A stretch of DNA of 64,000 bases from Fodinibius sp034521915 (GCF_034521915.1 NZ_JAXHLU010000020.1:1-64000); one strand, 5' to 3'. Counted from the stretch's first letter, positions 17,950 to 27,324 are shown. Numbers and translations are program-made. The notes: generated by a model from the sequence alone, not told the origin.

Positions 17950-19449
17950 TTATTCTGCGGCTTCAGCTTCTTCCTTGGCCAGCAATTCTTCGCCTTTTTC
18001 CTCTGCTTCTTCGATGGTACCAACCATGTAGAAAGCTTTTTCCGGTAAGTGATCGAGTTCACCATTAAGAATCTTCTTGAAACCTTTAATCGTGTCTTCC
18101 ACATTCACATAGGTACCGGGTTGACCTGTAAACTGTTCAGCGACAAAGAACGGTTGACTCAAGAAACGCTGAATGCGACGAGCTCGTGATACAACCGTTT
18201 TATCTTCATCCGAAAGCTCATCCATTCCCAGAATAGCAATAATGTCCTGTAGATCTTTGTACTTCTGAAGAATCTCTATCACACGCTGTGCCGTCTGGTA
18301 ATGTTCTTTACCAATAACATGCGGATCAAGAATTCGAGAAGAAGAATCCAGCGGATCTACAGCCGGATAAATACCGATCTGTGTAAGTGCTCGACTCAAT
18401 ACCGTCGTTGCATCCAGGTGGGCAAATGTTGTTGCCGGAGCAGGGTCGGTCAAGTCATCAGCCGGCACATAAACAGCCTGCACGGATGTAATAGAACCGT
18501 TTTTCGTAGAAGTAATTCGCTCCTGCAGGTCACCCATTTCGGTAGCCAATGTTGGCTGATAACCTACGGCCGAAGGCATTCGTCCAAGCAGTGCCGAAAC
18601 TTCGGATCCCGCCTGTGTAAATCGGAAAATGTTATCAATAAAGAGCAGGATATCGCGAGAAATTTCTTCGCGGAAATACTCGGCCAGTGTCAGCCCGGAA
18701 AGTGCTACACGAAGACGAGCTCCTGGTGGCTCATTCATTTGTCCGAAGGCAAAGGCGGCTTTAGAATCTTTCAAGGCATCCATATCAACCTTGCTGAGAT
18801 CCCATTCTCCATTTTCAAATGCTTCTTTAAATTCTTCACCATAATCAATAATGTCAGCTTCAAGCATCTCTCGGATAAGATCATTACCCTCACGAGTACG
18901 CTCACCAACACCGGCAAATACCGAAAGCCCACCGTGACCTTTGGCAATGTTATTAATCAATTCCTGAATAAGAACCGTTTTACCTACACCGGCACCGCCA
19001 AAAAGTCCCGTTTTTCCACCTTTGGCATACGGGCAGAGAAGATCAATAACCTTAATACCCGTTTCAAGCATCTCGGTAGATGTGGCAAGATCTTCAAAAT
19101 CCGGCGAAGATCGGTGAATAGGATATGTACGATCTCCTTTGGGAGGCTCAATTCCATCGATAGGTTCTCCCACCACATTAAATACACGCCCGAGGATATC
19201 CTCACCTACCGGCATCGAGATCGGAGCTCCAGTATTAAAAACTTCCATCTCTCGAACCAATCCGTCGGTTGAATCCATCGCAATCGTACGAACACGATTT
19301 TCTCCAAGGTGCTGAGCAACTTCCAGATAGAGTTTAGATTTATCTTCTCTTTCAATATAAAGTGCATTTAGTACCGGGGGGATATCGCCCTGATCGAAAT
19401 CGACATCCACAACCGGCCCAATCACTTGTGCAACGGTTCCTTTCTTCAT
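17950..19449 (-). CDS. atpD: ATP synthase beta subunit
   Basis: The beta subunit holds the catalytic nucleotide sites of F1. The 499-residue protein has the Walker A motif GGAGVGKT (151-158, Lys157), the GERTREGNDL segment, the DELSEED-region relative GMDELSDEDK, and the conserved ILLFIDNIFRFTQAGSEVSA. A short insertion around FENGEWDLSKVDMDALKDSK, absent from Escherichia coli, lengthens the protein. This kind of insert is seen in Bacteroidota-type beta subunits. A Glu/Ala-rich C-terminal tail ends the protein. Confidence 0.97.
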   Translation of the reverse strand: MKKGTVAQVIGPVVDVDFDQGDIPPVLNALYIEREDKSKLYLEVAQHLGENRVRTIAMDSTDGLVREMEVFNTGAPISMPVGEDILGRVFNVVGEPIDGIEPPKGDRTYPIHRSSPDFEDLATSTEMLETGIKVIDLLCPYAKGGKTGLFGGAGVGKTVLIQELINNIAKGHGGLSVFAGVGERTREGNDLIREMLEADIIDYGEEFKEAFENGEWDLSKVDMDALKDSKAAFAFGQMNEPPGARLRVALSGLTLAEYFREEISRDILLFIDNIFRFTQAGSEVSALLGRMPSAVGYQPTLATEMGDLQERITSTKNGSITSVQAVYVPADDLTDPAPATTFAHLDATTVLSRALTQIGIYPAVDPLDSSSRILDPHVIGKEHYQTAQRVIEILQKYKDLQDIIAILGMDELSDEDKTVVSRARRIQRFLSQPFFVAEQFTGQPGTYVNVEDTIKGFKKILNGELDHLPEKAFYMVGTIEEAEEKGEELLAKEEAEAAE

Positions 19450-19823
19450 TATTTACTTAGTTCTAATGAGTTAATTTTTGATAATTTCTTTTCGGAAAGA
19501 AATGTGAATTTCCAACCACATAAGAAGCGGCAAAAGTTAGGACTTTTTACGAGCAAATGAAAGTCAAATCACACCTTTATTGCACATCAATAACTTGCGC
19601 AGGACAATATTCTTATGAATATAGGTAATGTAATTCCGCTTTAGAATCTCCACCCTGATCCCTAAAAAATTAAAGGCCTCTTCTATCATATTTTAAAACT
19701 CCTACTCACGTATACCCCATACACTTATTAATAAACATTAAAATTTTTTAATGTTTTGGCGATTTCTTACATTTCTTGAACCATCGTTGGCAGCAAATAA
19801 CTTTAGCCTGAATACTATTGGTT
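19450..19823. other. Divergent intergenic region between atpD and the histidine kinase
   Basis: On the minus strand TAACTTTTG (19531-19539) resembles the -7 element TAnnTTTG with one extra T, about 80 bases before atpD, and could be its promoter. The most regular structure is a 24-base palindrome at 19733-19756. No gene is seen. Confidence 0.4.
19733..19756. repeat. Perfect AT-rich palindrome upstream of the histidine kinase
   Basis: AAACATTAAAA (19733-19743), two T, then TTTTAATGTTT (19746-19756) form a perfect 11-base inverted repeat about 67 bases before the kinase start. It may be an operator or cruciform. Chance is not excluded, since the arms are almost all A and T. Confidence 0.45.
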
Positions 19824-21422
19824 ATGAACAGTAATGATCAACAAAGCACCTCCTTTCTTTGGAAGCCATTGACTTTTGATATTTTACTCTCGCGATATCC
19901 ACTGTCAGATATGCGCATTTGGGGAATGTTAGCAATGTGGATTATTGCCATTGCCGGAACGCTATATGCTACAATTGCACTACTGCCCAGCGAATGGATG
20001 TCATTATCAAACAGCCGAGCCGACGTCATTAGGTTTTTCGTTTTTAATCCTGCACTAATATTAGGACTACTGTTGTTTTTCTGGTTTGGTTTTGAGTGGG
20101 GATTTATTCCAATTTTTTTGTGCTCGTTCATTATTGCATTCCATTCGAGCATGCCTTGGGGTTGGGCGCTCGTTTTTGCGATTGCTTTTGTATTAGGTGT
20201 GGCTATCTGTGCAATGGCATACCAGGGATTCAATGTCGCCTACGATCTGCGTAGCTTGAAAAGCATTGCGTTCTTTATCTCCATTATGTTTATCGCATCT
20301 ATAGGAAGTTCACTGGGATCTTTTATCTGGAGCTTTAGTCATCAACTTTCCGCTTCTGAAACTCTGATGATATGGAAGAGCTGGTGGAGCGGTTCTTTTA
20401 TTCAGGCAATCTTAATAACAGGTCCCCTGTTATGGTTATTTACTCCTGCAGTCGAACGTTTAAAAAGTCGTCTGTTTTCGCTGCCCAATCGATCCCATTT
20501 ATCTTTGAAATGGGTATCCGGGGCGGTAACATCAATTACAGGTGCACTTGCCCTATTTATTTTTTCAGGAAAATACTTGGGCAAGCTACGAGTCCAAGAG
20601 GTGATGACGGAACAGAAAACAGCCACTGTTATTGATGTGGTAAATGCTCTTGAGTCATTTGAGATTATATCGTGGATATCGATCGGTATTATTGTAGTAA
20701 CGGGATATGGGGCTTTTAAACTTATTGGAGGATGGAATCAACAGCTAACATCGGAGGTGGAAAACAGAACACGTCAGCTTCATGAAAGTCAGCAAAAGCT
20801 ACAGATTTCATTAGATGAAAAGAAAATTCTCCTTAAAGAAATTCATCATCGCGTTAAAAATAACATGGCGCTGGTAAGTGCTTTGCTCGAATTACAGGAA
20901 CAGACCTCCTCACAAAATGGGAATAATAGTACATTTAAAACCGCGCGAGCTCGTATTAAGTCGATGGCTCTGGCTCATGAAGCTCTTTACCAAAATGAGT
21001 CGTTCTCTAATATTAGCATGAAAGAATACCTGCAACGCATCGGTAATCTTACCCATCGATCATTTGTTAAGAAAAATACTGCCATCGATCTCAAGTTCAA
21101 TTTAGAAGATGCACGACTGGAAATGTCAAAGTCCATACCGCTTGGTTTGGTGATCAACGAAATTCTGATAAATGCTCATAAACATGCCTTTGATGGAAGA
21201 TCTGATGGTTTAATTGAGCTTGGAAGTACAGTTAGGAATGATAAAATAAATATTTATATCCGTGATAATGGGGTGGGACTTCCAAAGGATCCGGAAAAAA
21301 TGAAAACAAAGTCATTGGGAATGACCCTCATTAAAAAGTTTTCCAAACAGCTTAAAGCTGATCTATCTATCGAAAGTGAACGAGATGAGGGAACAACATT
21401 TAGTTTAGCATTTCAAAATTAA
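19824..21422 (+). CDS. Membrane sensor histidine kinase, MASE1-like sensor and HisKA_2 type
   Basis: The frame opens at a TTG (19818), but the ATG at 19824 (MNSNDQQ) is the better start; the product is 532 residues. About eight hydrophobic segments fill residues 25-310 in a MASE1-like arrangement. A short coiled stretch follows (WNQQLTSEVENRTRQLHESQ), and then the HisKA_2 dimerisation motif EIHHRVKNN with phospho-acceptor His341. The ATPase part has NEILINAHKHAF (N box), RDNGVGLP and LGMTLIKKF. This is the HWE/HisKA_2 class, usually paired with general stress or light signalling. No response regulator gene lies next to it, so it is an orphan kinase here. Confidence 0.85.
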   Translation: MNSNDQQSTSFLWKPLTFDILLSRYPLSDMRIWGMLAMWIIAIAGTLYATIALLPSEWMSLSNSRADVIRFFVFNPALILGLLLFFWFGFEWGFIPIFLCSFIIAFHSSMPWGWALVFAIAFVLGVAICAMAYQGFNVAYDLRSLKSIAFFISIMFIASIGSSLGSFIWSFSHQLSASETLMIWKSWWSGSFIQAILITGPLLWLFTPAVERLKSRLFSLPNRSHLSLKWVSGAVTSITGALALFIFSGKYLGKLRVQEVMTEQKTATVIDVVNALESFEIISWISIGIIVVTGYGAFKLIGGWNQQLTSEVENRTRQLHESQQKLQISLDEKKILLKEIHHRVKNNMALVSALLELQEQTSSQNGNNSTFKTARARIKSMALAHEALYQNESFSNISMKEYLQRIGNLTHRSFVKKNTAIDLKFNLEDARLEMSKSIPLGLVINEILINAHKHAFDGRSDGLIELGSTVRNDKINIYIRDNGVGLPKDPEKMKTKSLGMTLIKKFSKQLKADLSIESERDEGTTFSLAFQN

Positions 21423-21851
21423 GCTCTCATACACTTTTCGCCATATATTATAGGTATTATCATTAACGATTTAAGATATCCTACATTTGTAATTATATAC
21501 TGTATAATAATAGATTTTTTGTTCAATCAACGGTACTTGCCAGCTACGATAACGGCTCATTATCAGACTAAACAGATCACCCAAAAGCCGTTATTTGGAG
21601 ATCTTCCGGGCGATACTTTTTTGCATTTGTAAGCCTACACTTGTTTTGTTTAACCCCTATTCATAGTAAAACTAATACCCTGTAAAGGTCTATCATAGTC
21701 AAATAACTATTAAAAGGTGTAATTATTAATACTTGGTGGAACAACTTGATCAAATAGTTAGTTTTTTAAACTCAAATAAAAGCTTTCATTTTTAAGATTT
21801 CGTAGTAGATTACATAATTATTTCTCCATTAATATTCTAAGTAACCTTTTT
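21423..21851. other. 429-base gap with promoter-like element and hairpin
   Basis: No ORF is supported. TACATTTG at 21482-21489 matches the -7 consensus TAnnTTTG on the plus strand but lies about 360 bases from the next start. Beyond it, ATAACGGCT (21549-21557) and AGCCGTTAT (21586-21594) form an inverted repeat with a 28-base loop, nested with CCAAA...TTTGG (21581-21597). The region could encode a small RNA or a long leader for the methyltransferase gene. This is conjecture. Confidence 0.35.
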
Positions 21852-22700
21852 ATGAAAAAGCTGACACAAGGTAAATCATTACTTAACTACTTTTTCGTGG
21901 TACTATTATTTTTGGGATTTTCCATCGCCTCTGCATCACCCATTTCAGCACAAGATCTGGACGTCCCCTATGTACCTACCCCCGACAACGTAGTTGAACG
22001 CATGCTCGACATTACTGATGTAGAATCCAGTGATTATGTTATTGATTTAGGATCCGGAGACGGGCGCATCGTTATTGCTGCCGCAAAGCGTGGAGCCAGT
22101 GGACACGGTATTGATCTTGATCCAAAACGCATTGCCGAAGCTCGGGAAAATGCCCGAAACGAAGGCGTTGATGATCAAATAATGTTTATGAAAGGAGATA
22201 TTTTTGATACCGATTTTAGTGAAGCTTCTGTAATTACGATGTATCTATTGCCCTCAGTAAACAAAAAATTACGTCCTGAACTAATAGAAAAACTGCAACC
22301 CGGTACCCGAGTTGTTTCACACAGCTTTGATATGGGAAGCTGGAAAGCGGATAAGAAAGTAGTTGTTATAAACGATGGGAGAAGTCACGATATTTATTAT
22401 TGGGTAATACCAGCACAGACCGAAGGGACATGGTCGTGGAGTTACAATGGGACCGATTTTAATATGACCGTCAATCAACGATTTCAGGAAATTTCAGTCA
22501 AACTCACCGATAACAACAACACCTTTTTTGATATCCACAAAGCCGAGCTAAAAGGAAAGCGACTTACCGTCCGGGCCTCAAATGGAGATCAAAATTATAT
22601 TTTTAGTGGACGCGTTGAAGGAGATAAGATTTATGGGATGATGCAGCACCATAACGGCCAGAAAAAGAATTTTTCTCAATGGTCGGCAACAAAGAAATAA
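21852..22700 (+). CDS. Signal-peptide-bearing SAM-dependent methyltransferase
   Basis: The N-terminus has a clear Sec signal: basic start, hydrophobic core (YFFVVLLFLGFSIASA) and SPISAQD cleavage region. It is followed at about residue 38 by YVPTPDNVVERMLDI and a Rossmann methyltransferase: VIDLGSGDGR (motif I), GIDLDP (motif II), KGDIFDTDF (motif III). After about residue 185 a second, beta-rich domain follows (WSWSYNGTDFNMTVNQRFQE), not recognised. S-adenosylmethionine is not expected in the periplasm, so location and substrate are open questions. It precedes the permease by 46 bases on the same strand. The methyltransferase fold is clear; the function is unknown. Confidence 0.8.
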   Translation: MKKLTQGKSLLNYFFVVLLFLGFSIASASPISAQDLDVPYVPTPDNVVERMLDITDVESSDYVIDLGSGDGRIVIAAAKRGASGHGIDLDPKRIAEARENARNEGVDDQIMFMKGDIFDTDFSEASVITMYLLPSVNKKLRPELIEKLQPGTRVVSHSFDMGSWKADKKVVVINDGRSHDIYYWVIPAQTEGTWSWSYNGTDFNMTVNQRFQEISVKLTDNNNTFFDIHKAELKGKRLTVRASNGDQNYIFSGRVEGDKIYGMMQHHNGQKKNFSQWSATKK

Positions 22701-22746
22701 TTTCTTTTATTCCTCCTTATCCTAACAATAGATTGGGTTCTGCTGC

Positions 22747-24063
22747 ATGAACAAATCCGATTCGGGGTCACCGCTTAAAGTTTTTACAAACCTTAGTGCA
22801 ATTGCTGTCATTGTCGGCATTGTGGTTGGTATCGGCATATTTCGCCTGCCTTCCATCGTTGCCCAAAACGCATCATCAGAACTCCATTATATCGGTTTTT
22901 GGGTGGCAGGTGGACTCATATCTATCATTGGAGCGCTTTGCTATGCCGAAATTGCAACTAAGAAACCGGACGCCGGTGGAGAGTACTATTTTCTTACCGA
23001 AGCCTATGGATCAACCATAGGCTTTTTATTTTCATGGGGACGAATGACGGTCATTCAAACAGGATCTATTGCCCTGGCTGCTTTTATTCTGGGCGATTAT
23101 GCTTCTACCATCTATGATCTGGGCACATACAGCTCATCTATTTATGCCGGTATTACCGTTGTAGGTTTAACCGGATTAAATATCTGGGGAACCCATCCCG
23201 CGAAAAATGCTCAAAACGGTATGACGACTCTTATTGTGGGTATTTTACTGCTCTGCGGACTAGCCGGCGTTATCACCGGGGGTGAAATCACACCCCAAAG
23301 CGGATCCTCAGTCAACAGCTCGGCCGGTGCAGCTATGATCTTTGTCCTGCTCACTTATGGCGGATGGAACGAAGGCGTTTATCTTTCGGCCGAACTAAAG
23401 GATGTCCGCCAAAATATGTCAAAGGTATTACTCATCGGATTAGCTGTAATTACTATTCTATATGTGCTCATCAACAGCGCTTATCTACAGGTGCTTGGGC
23501 TCGAACAGCTCCGAACATCAGAAACGATTGGTGTAGATCTTACCAATCGTATTTTCGGATCCGAGGGAGCTTTTATCATGGCCACTATTGTTATCATATC
23601 TGCACTCTCAACCGCCAATGCAACCATCATTACCGGTGCGCGAACAAACTATGCGCTGGGCCGCGACTTTGATGCTTTGGGATGGATTGGCAAATGGAAT
23701 CCCAATTATAATTCGCCCATTAACGCTTTGCTTGTTCAAGGAGGTATTAGCCTCTCACTCGTTTTTTTAGGAGCATTTACAAAAGAGGCTGTTTCCACGA
23801 TGGTCGATTACACAGCCCCGGTTTTCTGGTTTTTTATCCTTCTTACCACCATTACACTATTTCTTTTCAGATATAGAGAAGAAACTTCAGGAGATACCTT
23901 CAAAGTACCGCTATATCCACTTACGCCAATCCTATTTATCCTATGCAGCTCTTATCTTCTGTATTCAAGCATAATGTTTACCGGATGGGGCGCGATGGTT
24001 GGAATAGCAATTCTGGCAGTAGGTCTTCCGGTTTACTATTGGGCACAGAATAAAACGAAATAG
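22747..24063 (+). CDS. APC-family amino acid permease
   Basis: This is a 438-residue inner-membrane transporter with about 12 hydrophobic segments. The first helix carries the substrate-binding GIVVGIGIFRLPS, a variant of the family motif (GxGIFxxP), and TM3 has AEIATKKPDAGGEYYFL, the amino-acid-polyamine-organocation signature (ARRPxAGGxYxYL type). The usual substrates are neutral amino acids or polyamines taken up with cations. No transport specificity is visible. It may be co-transcribed with the methyltransferase upstream. The next gene, rsmB, is 209 bases away. Confidence 0.88.
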   Translation: MNKSDSGSPLKVFTNLSAIAVIVGIVVGIGIFRLPSIVAQNASSELHYIGFWVAGGLISIIGALCYAEIATKKPDAGGEYYFLTEAYGSTIGFLFSWGRMTVIQTGSIALAAFILGDYASTIYDLGTYSSSIYAGITVVGLTGLNIWGTHPAKNAQNGMTTLIVGILLLCGLAGVITGGEITPQSGSSVNSSAGAAMIFVLLTYGGWNEGVYLSAELKDVRQNMSKVLLIGLAVITILYVLINSAYLQVLGLEQLRTSETIGVDLTNRIFGSEGAFIMATIVIISALSTANATIITGARTNYALGRDFDALGWIGKWNPNYNSPINALLVQGGISLSLVFLGAFTKEAVSTMVDYTAPVFWFFILLTTITLFLFRYREETSGDTFKVPLYPLTPILFILCSSYLLYSSIMFTGWGAMVGIAILAVGLPVYYWAQNKTK

Positions 24064-24272
24064 AAGATCCTAAAACCCCGGCCCAATATAATCCATTCTC
24101 TATTAGCAACTCCCATGCTAAAATCGTATTTTTGGCAACCTAAGAAACCACGTATTTATTCGCTTAAAACAATAAAAAAGTGAACAGAACGATTGTTACA
24201 CTTTGTGGATGTGGTTTGCTGTATTACAGGATTGATTATCACCAGAAAGTTTAACTCTAAACAGATATTGCA

Positions 24273-25592
24273 TTGGATACCGAAGCAACAGCTCGCTCTA
24301 TCAGCGTAGAAATACTAATAGATTTTGAAGATAACGGAGTTCTTGATTATTCCCGAGCCAACAAGCTTGAGAGCCGCGACCGTGCTGAAGTACGCGAGTA
24401 TGTGCAAAATATTTTAAGACGTCGCTCCTATCTCGATTTTCTCATCGACCAGTTTTCAAACGTAAAAATCGATGAGATGAAATCGAGCTTAAAAAATATT
24501 CTGCGACTCGGGGTATACGATATGGTATTTATGGATAGTACGCCCGACTATGCAGCCATCAACGAGTCCGTAGATATAGCAAAATACAGCCTTGGCTCGC
24601 GCACCGGAGATCTTACCAATGCAATACTGCGCAACCTGCAACGGGATATCGATAATCTGCCCAAACCCAATTTTGAAGATCGTACAAAATTAGTTGCCAC
24701 CACCTTTTCTCATCCCGAATGGCTGGTAAAGCGATGGACCGATCGTTTTGGCGAACGCGAAGCGTTTAAGCTGATGCAGGCCAATAACAAGCGGCCGAAT
24801 TATTATATCCGCGCCAATAATCTGCGTACAAAAACAGAGAATTTTAAACTGCGGATGACTAAACACGGCATCGAATTTGAAGAAAGTGATTGGCTGCCCG
24901 GATATTTCAAGGTGGATAGCGTAGCGCCTTTTATTGCTAAAGGCTGGTTGGACAAAGGATTTTGTCAGGTTCAGGATATTGCGGCCGGTTTTGCCCCCTA
25001 TCTTTTAGATCCAAATTCAGAAGAATCAATTTATGATCTTTGTGCAGCTCCCGGCACCAAAAGTATTTTAATGTCTGATTTGATGAATGGCGAAGGGGAT
25101 ATTTTAGCTGTCGATATTTCTTCTGAACGACTTGATAAACTGGCCGAAAGCGCCCTCTCCTATCAAGCTGAAAATATTCGGGTACGTCGTGCCGACGTTA
25201 CCGAGCTTGAACTGGATGAAACAGACGCTGTTCTATTGGATGCGCCCTGTACAGGAACAGGCGTCCTCAGCAAGCGAGCCGACCTGCGCTGGAAACGCGA
25301 CCAAGATTCTCTTGATAATGCTGTTCAATTGCAAGCTGACCTACTCGATTCTGCTGCAAAAATGGTTAAAAAAGGCGGGCGTTTGGTTTACAGTACCTGC
25401 TCCCTCGAAGAGGAAGAAAATATGGAGCAAGTCATGAACTTCCTCGATCGACACGAAAATTTCGAAATGCAATCGGTCGAAGGATATGTTCCCGATGAAG
25501 TGATGGTCCACGGTGGTCTGGCATATCAGACCTTTCCACACAAGCACGGCTGCGACGGACACTTTGGGGTGCTGCTAAAACGTACCAGTTAA
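24273..25592 (+). CDS. rsmB: 16S rRNA m5C967 methyltransferase RsmB
   Basis: RsmB methylates C5 of cytosine 967 in 16S rRNA. The 439-residue protein begins with a NusB-like RNA-binding domain (about 1-130), then has a SAM domain with DLCAAPGTKS, the DAPCTGTG motif with Cys326 and the STCSLEEEEN motif with Cys376, the two cysteines used by RNA m5C enzymes. The start is a TTG at 24273. An in-frame stop lies 15 bases before it and no ATG is near, so TTG (or, less likely, the ATT at 24267) must be used. Confidence 0.92.
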   Translation: MDTEATARSISVEILIDFEDNGVLDYSRANKLESRDRAEVREYVQNILRRRSYLDFLIDQFSNVKIDEMKSSLKNILRLGVYDMVFMDSTPDYAAINESVDIAKYSLGSRTGDLTNAILRNLQRDIDNLPKPNFEDRTKLVATTFSHPEWLVKRWTDRFGEREAFKLMQANNKRPNYYIRANNLRTKTENFKLRMTKHGIEFEESDWLPGYFKVDSVAPFIAKGWLDKGFCQVQDIAAGFAPYLLDPNSEESIYDLCAAPGTKSILMSDLMNGEGDILAVDISSERLDKLAESALSYQAENIRVRRADVTELELDETDAVLLDAPCTGTGVLSKRADLRWKRDQDSLDNAVQLQADLLDSAAKMVKKGGRLVYSTCSLEEEENMEQVMNFLDRHENFEMQSVEGYVPDEVMVHGGLAYQTFPHKHGCDGHFGVLLKRTS

Positions 25593-25734
25593 TTTCATAT
25601 CAGAATAATACTGTCCGCTTTAAAATAAAATTGGCACATACAAAGAACAGTTAGTCAAAACAGGATTAAGCGTTCAATTCTTTTTCTAAAAGTATAAAGC
25701 ACTTCTATTGAGGATATTCTCGGTATACCATAGC

Positions 25735-25761
25735 CGGGAAAACTTATCCTCATAATTCCCG
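25735..25761 (+). terminator. Possible terminator after rsmB
   Basis: CGGGAA (25735-25740) pairs with TTCCCG (25756-25761) over a 15-base loop and is followed by TTTTAC. It lies 143 bases beyond the rsmB stop and 122 before the convergent LysR stop. The stem is short and the loop long, so this is weak. Confidence 0.3.
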
Positions 25762-25882
25762 TTTTACTGGATTAAAATTTGCACAAAAATACTTTACTAA
25801 ACAGGGTATCTATAGATACGACAAGATCTCCTCTGACCAAGTAAAGCTTAAATTAAAATTGTGTTTGCATTACATATCACAT

Positions 25883-26785
25883 TCAAGGAAGGTTTTGGTC
25901 AACATTTTTTTCTTGTAAAAAAGCAATAAAGTTTTCTGTAACGGGCGTTAGTTTTTTGTTATTCCTATAAATTACATGCCATTGAGTTTTGATTGGGAAT
26001 TCAGGGACATCTAATATTGATATTTGATTGAGTGCAACCTCATTAGTAAGGCTCAGCTTTGAGATAATGGATAACCCTATTCCGGCACGAATTGCTTGTT
26101 TTACGGCCTCATTAGTGCTGAGCTCCATGGTAGGTTTTGGTGACATTCCTTTCTCTTTCAAGTACTTTTCCATCACCATTCGGGTACCCGATCCTTTTTC
26201 CCTAAAGATAAACGGTTGTCCTTTGAGGTGCTTTATGGTAACATTTTTTTCCTTTGACAGCGGATGATCATAAGGGGCACCTATGACAAGTGGATTCTCA
26301 AGAAAGGGAATAGCTGTAGTAGAATTGTCCTCGGGCAGTTGAGTAAGAACCGCAAGATCATATTCATTTTGCGATAAGTGCCCAAGAACCTCATTTCTGT
26401 TGGTTACCTTCAGTGCTATATCTACTTTAGGATACCTATTTTGAAATCCACCAAGCATATATGGGAGAAAATATTTGGCGGTTGAGGCGCATGATATAGT
26501 AAGCGTTCCCTTTAATCCTCCTTTAAGTTGCGAAATAGCTGCGTCAAACGATTGCAGCTCTTGGTCCACAGCCTGATAAGCTTTGTATAACTTTTCTCCA
26601 GCCTCGGTTAAGTAAACTTTTCGCCCCACTACCTCAATTAGAGGAATGTCTACTGCTTCCTGTAGCTGCTTTATCTGGATTGAAACCGCAGGTTGCGTCA
26701 TATGTAACTGCCGCGCTGCCTGGGTCATACTTTTATGACGAGCTACCATCCCGAAAATCTTTAATTGATGAAATGTAAATTTCAT
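25883..26785 (-). CDS. LysR-family regulator, CbbR-like
   Basis: This 300-residue transcription factor has the N-terminal winged helix (QLKIFGMVARHKSMTQAAR, then MTQPAVSIQIKQLQ) and a C-terminal two-lobed effector domain. The N-terminal sequence resembles the CbbR/RbcR branch that controls carbon fixation and inorganic carbon uptake genes. It is divergent from the small ORF and dabB-dabA, with 203 bases between the starts, which fits LysR control of the DAB genes from the shared region. The effector is unknown; in CbbR relatives it is a metabolite of carbon or redox status. The DAB link is inference from position. Confidence 0.88.
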   Translation of the reverse strand: MKFTFHQLKIFGMVARHKSMTQAARQLHMTQPAVSIQIKQLQEAVDIPLIEVVGRKVYLTEAGEKLYKAYQAVDQELQSFDAAISQLKGGLKGTLTISCASTAKYFLPYMLGGFQNRYPKVDIALKVTNRNEVLGHLSQNEYDLAVLTQLPEDNSTTAIPFLENPLVIGAPYDHPLSKEKNVTIKHLKGQPFIFREKGSGTRMVMEKYLKEKGMSPKPTMELSTNEAVKQAIRAGIGLSIISKLSLTNEVALNQISILDVPEFPIKTQWHVIYRNNKKLTPVTENFIAFLQEKNVDQNLP

Positions 26786-26988
26786 AACATAAATAATAGT
26801 TAATGATTAAAATCAAAATTATTAATTAACACTTATATATAAAAGCAATTATTTTCGGTAATGAAAATACACTGTGTTATGACAGTAATTATAAGACTTC
26901 TTAATACCCAAACTGGTATCAAGTTGGTCATAAATGACGAGCAAAAATCAACTAAACTAAAAGCGGGGAAAACTAAAGAAAATATCTC
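26786..26988. promoter_or_regulatory. Divergent control region of the LysR and DAB genes
   Basis: This AT-rich region separates the LysR gene from the small ORF and DAB genes. GTTAAT (26799-26804) and ATTAAC (26825-26830) form an inverted repeat, and TTATATATAA (26833-26842) is a perfect palindrome. LysR proteins bind interrupted T-N11-A dyads in such positions, so this is the expected operator location. The exact sites cannot be fixed by eye. Confidence 0.4.
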
Positions 26989-27324
26989 ATGAGAAACACA
27001 AACAACCAGCATGATAGCGAAGTAGAATTTTCCAATTACTCCTCTTTAGAAAATTTAACTTTAATCAAAGGAACGTTTACGCCTTCTGAAGCAAAAGAAG
27101 TGCTTGTGAGTCTAATTAGTAGCAAAATTTCATTTCACAATAAAAAAAACCTGCGTTCTTATGAGCTTAATGGAAAAGAAAACCAAGAATCAAAAAATAG
27201 GATTAAAGAGTTCAAAAAGATACGTAGTAAGCTGTTGAAAATTTTTGAAAATATAGATGACAGTGAAATGTCTATTAAAATAGATTCGCAGATCAGTATC
27301 GAATTCCAAGATAATTCTGAATAG
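26989..27324 (+). CDS. Small uncharacterised protein upstream of dabB-dabA
   Basis: I do not recognise this 111-residue protein with confidence. It has no signal peptide or membrane segment. The middle holds LTLIKGTFTPSEAKEVLVSL, then KISFHNKKNLRSYELNGKE, then a lysine-rich helix (NRIKEFKKIRSKLLKIFENI). The C-terminus is acidic (IDSQISIEFQDNSE). The layout suggests a compact alpha/beta cytoplasmic protein. It is the first gene downstream of the divergent LysR promoter region and is followed 182 bases later by dabB, so it is a candidate accessory of the inorganic carbon uptake system. An unrelated function is possible. Confidence 0.6.
   Translation: MRNTNNQHDSEVEFSNYSSLENLTLIKGTFTPSEAKEVLVSLISSKISFHNKKNLRSYELNGKENQESKNRIKEFKKIRSKLLKIFENIDDSEMSIKIDSQISIEFQDNSE

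Noticed and set aside
18301..19272. 323-codon open frame on the plus strand inside atpD
   Set aside because: Antisense shadow of a highly conserved gene; composition is low-complexity Cys/Arg/Ser-rich and matches no family.
26768..26785. ATGAAAT/ATTTCAT inverted repeat at the LysR start
   Set aside because: It lies inside the first codons (MKFTFHQ) and can be explained by coding sequence and AT-rich composition.
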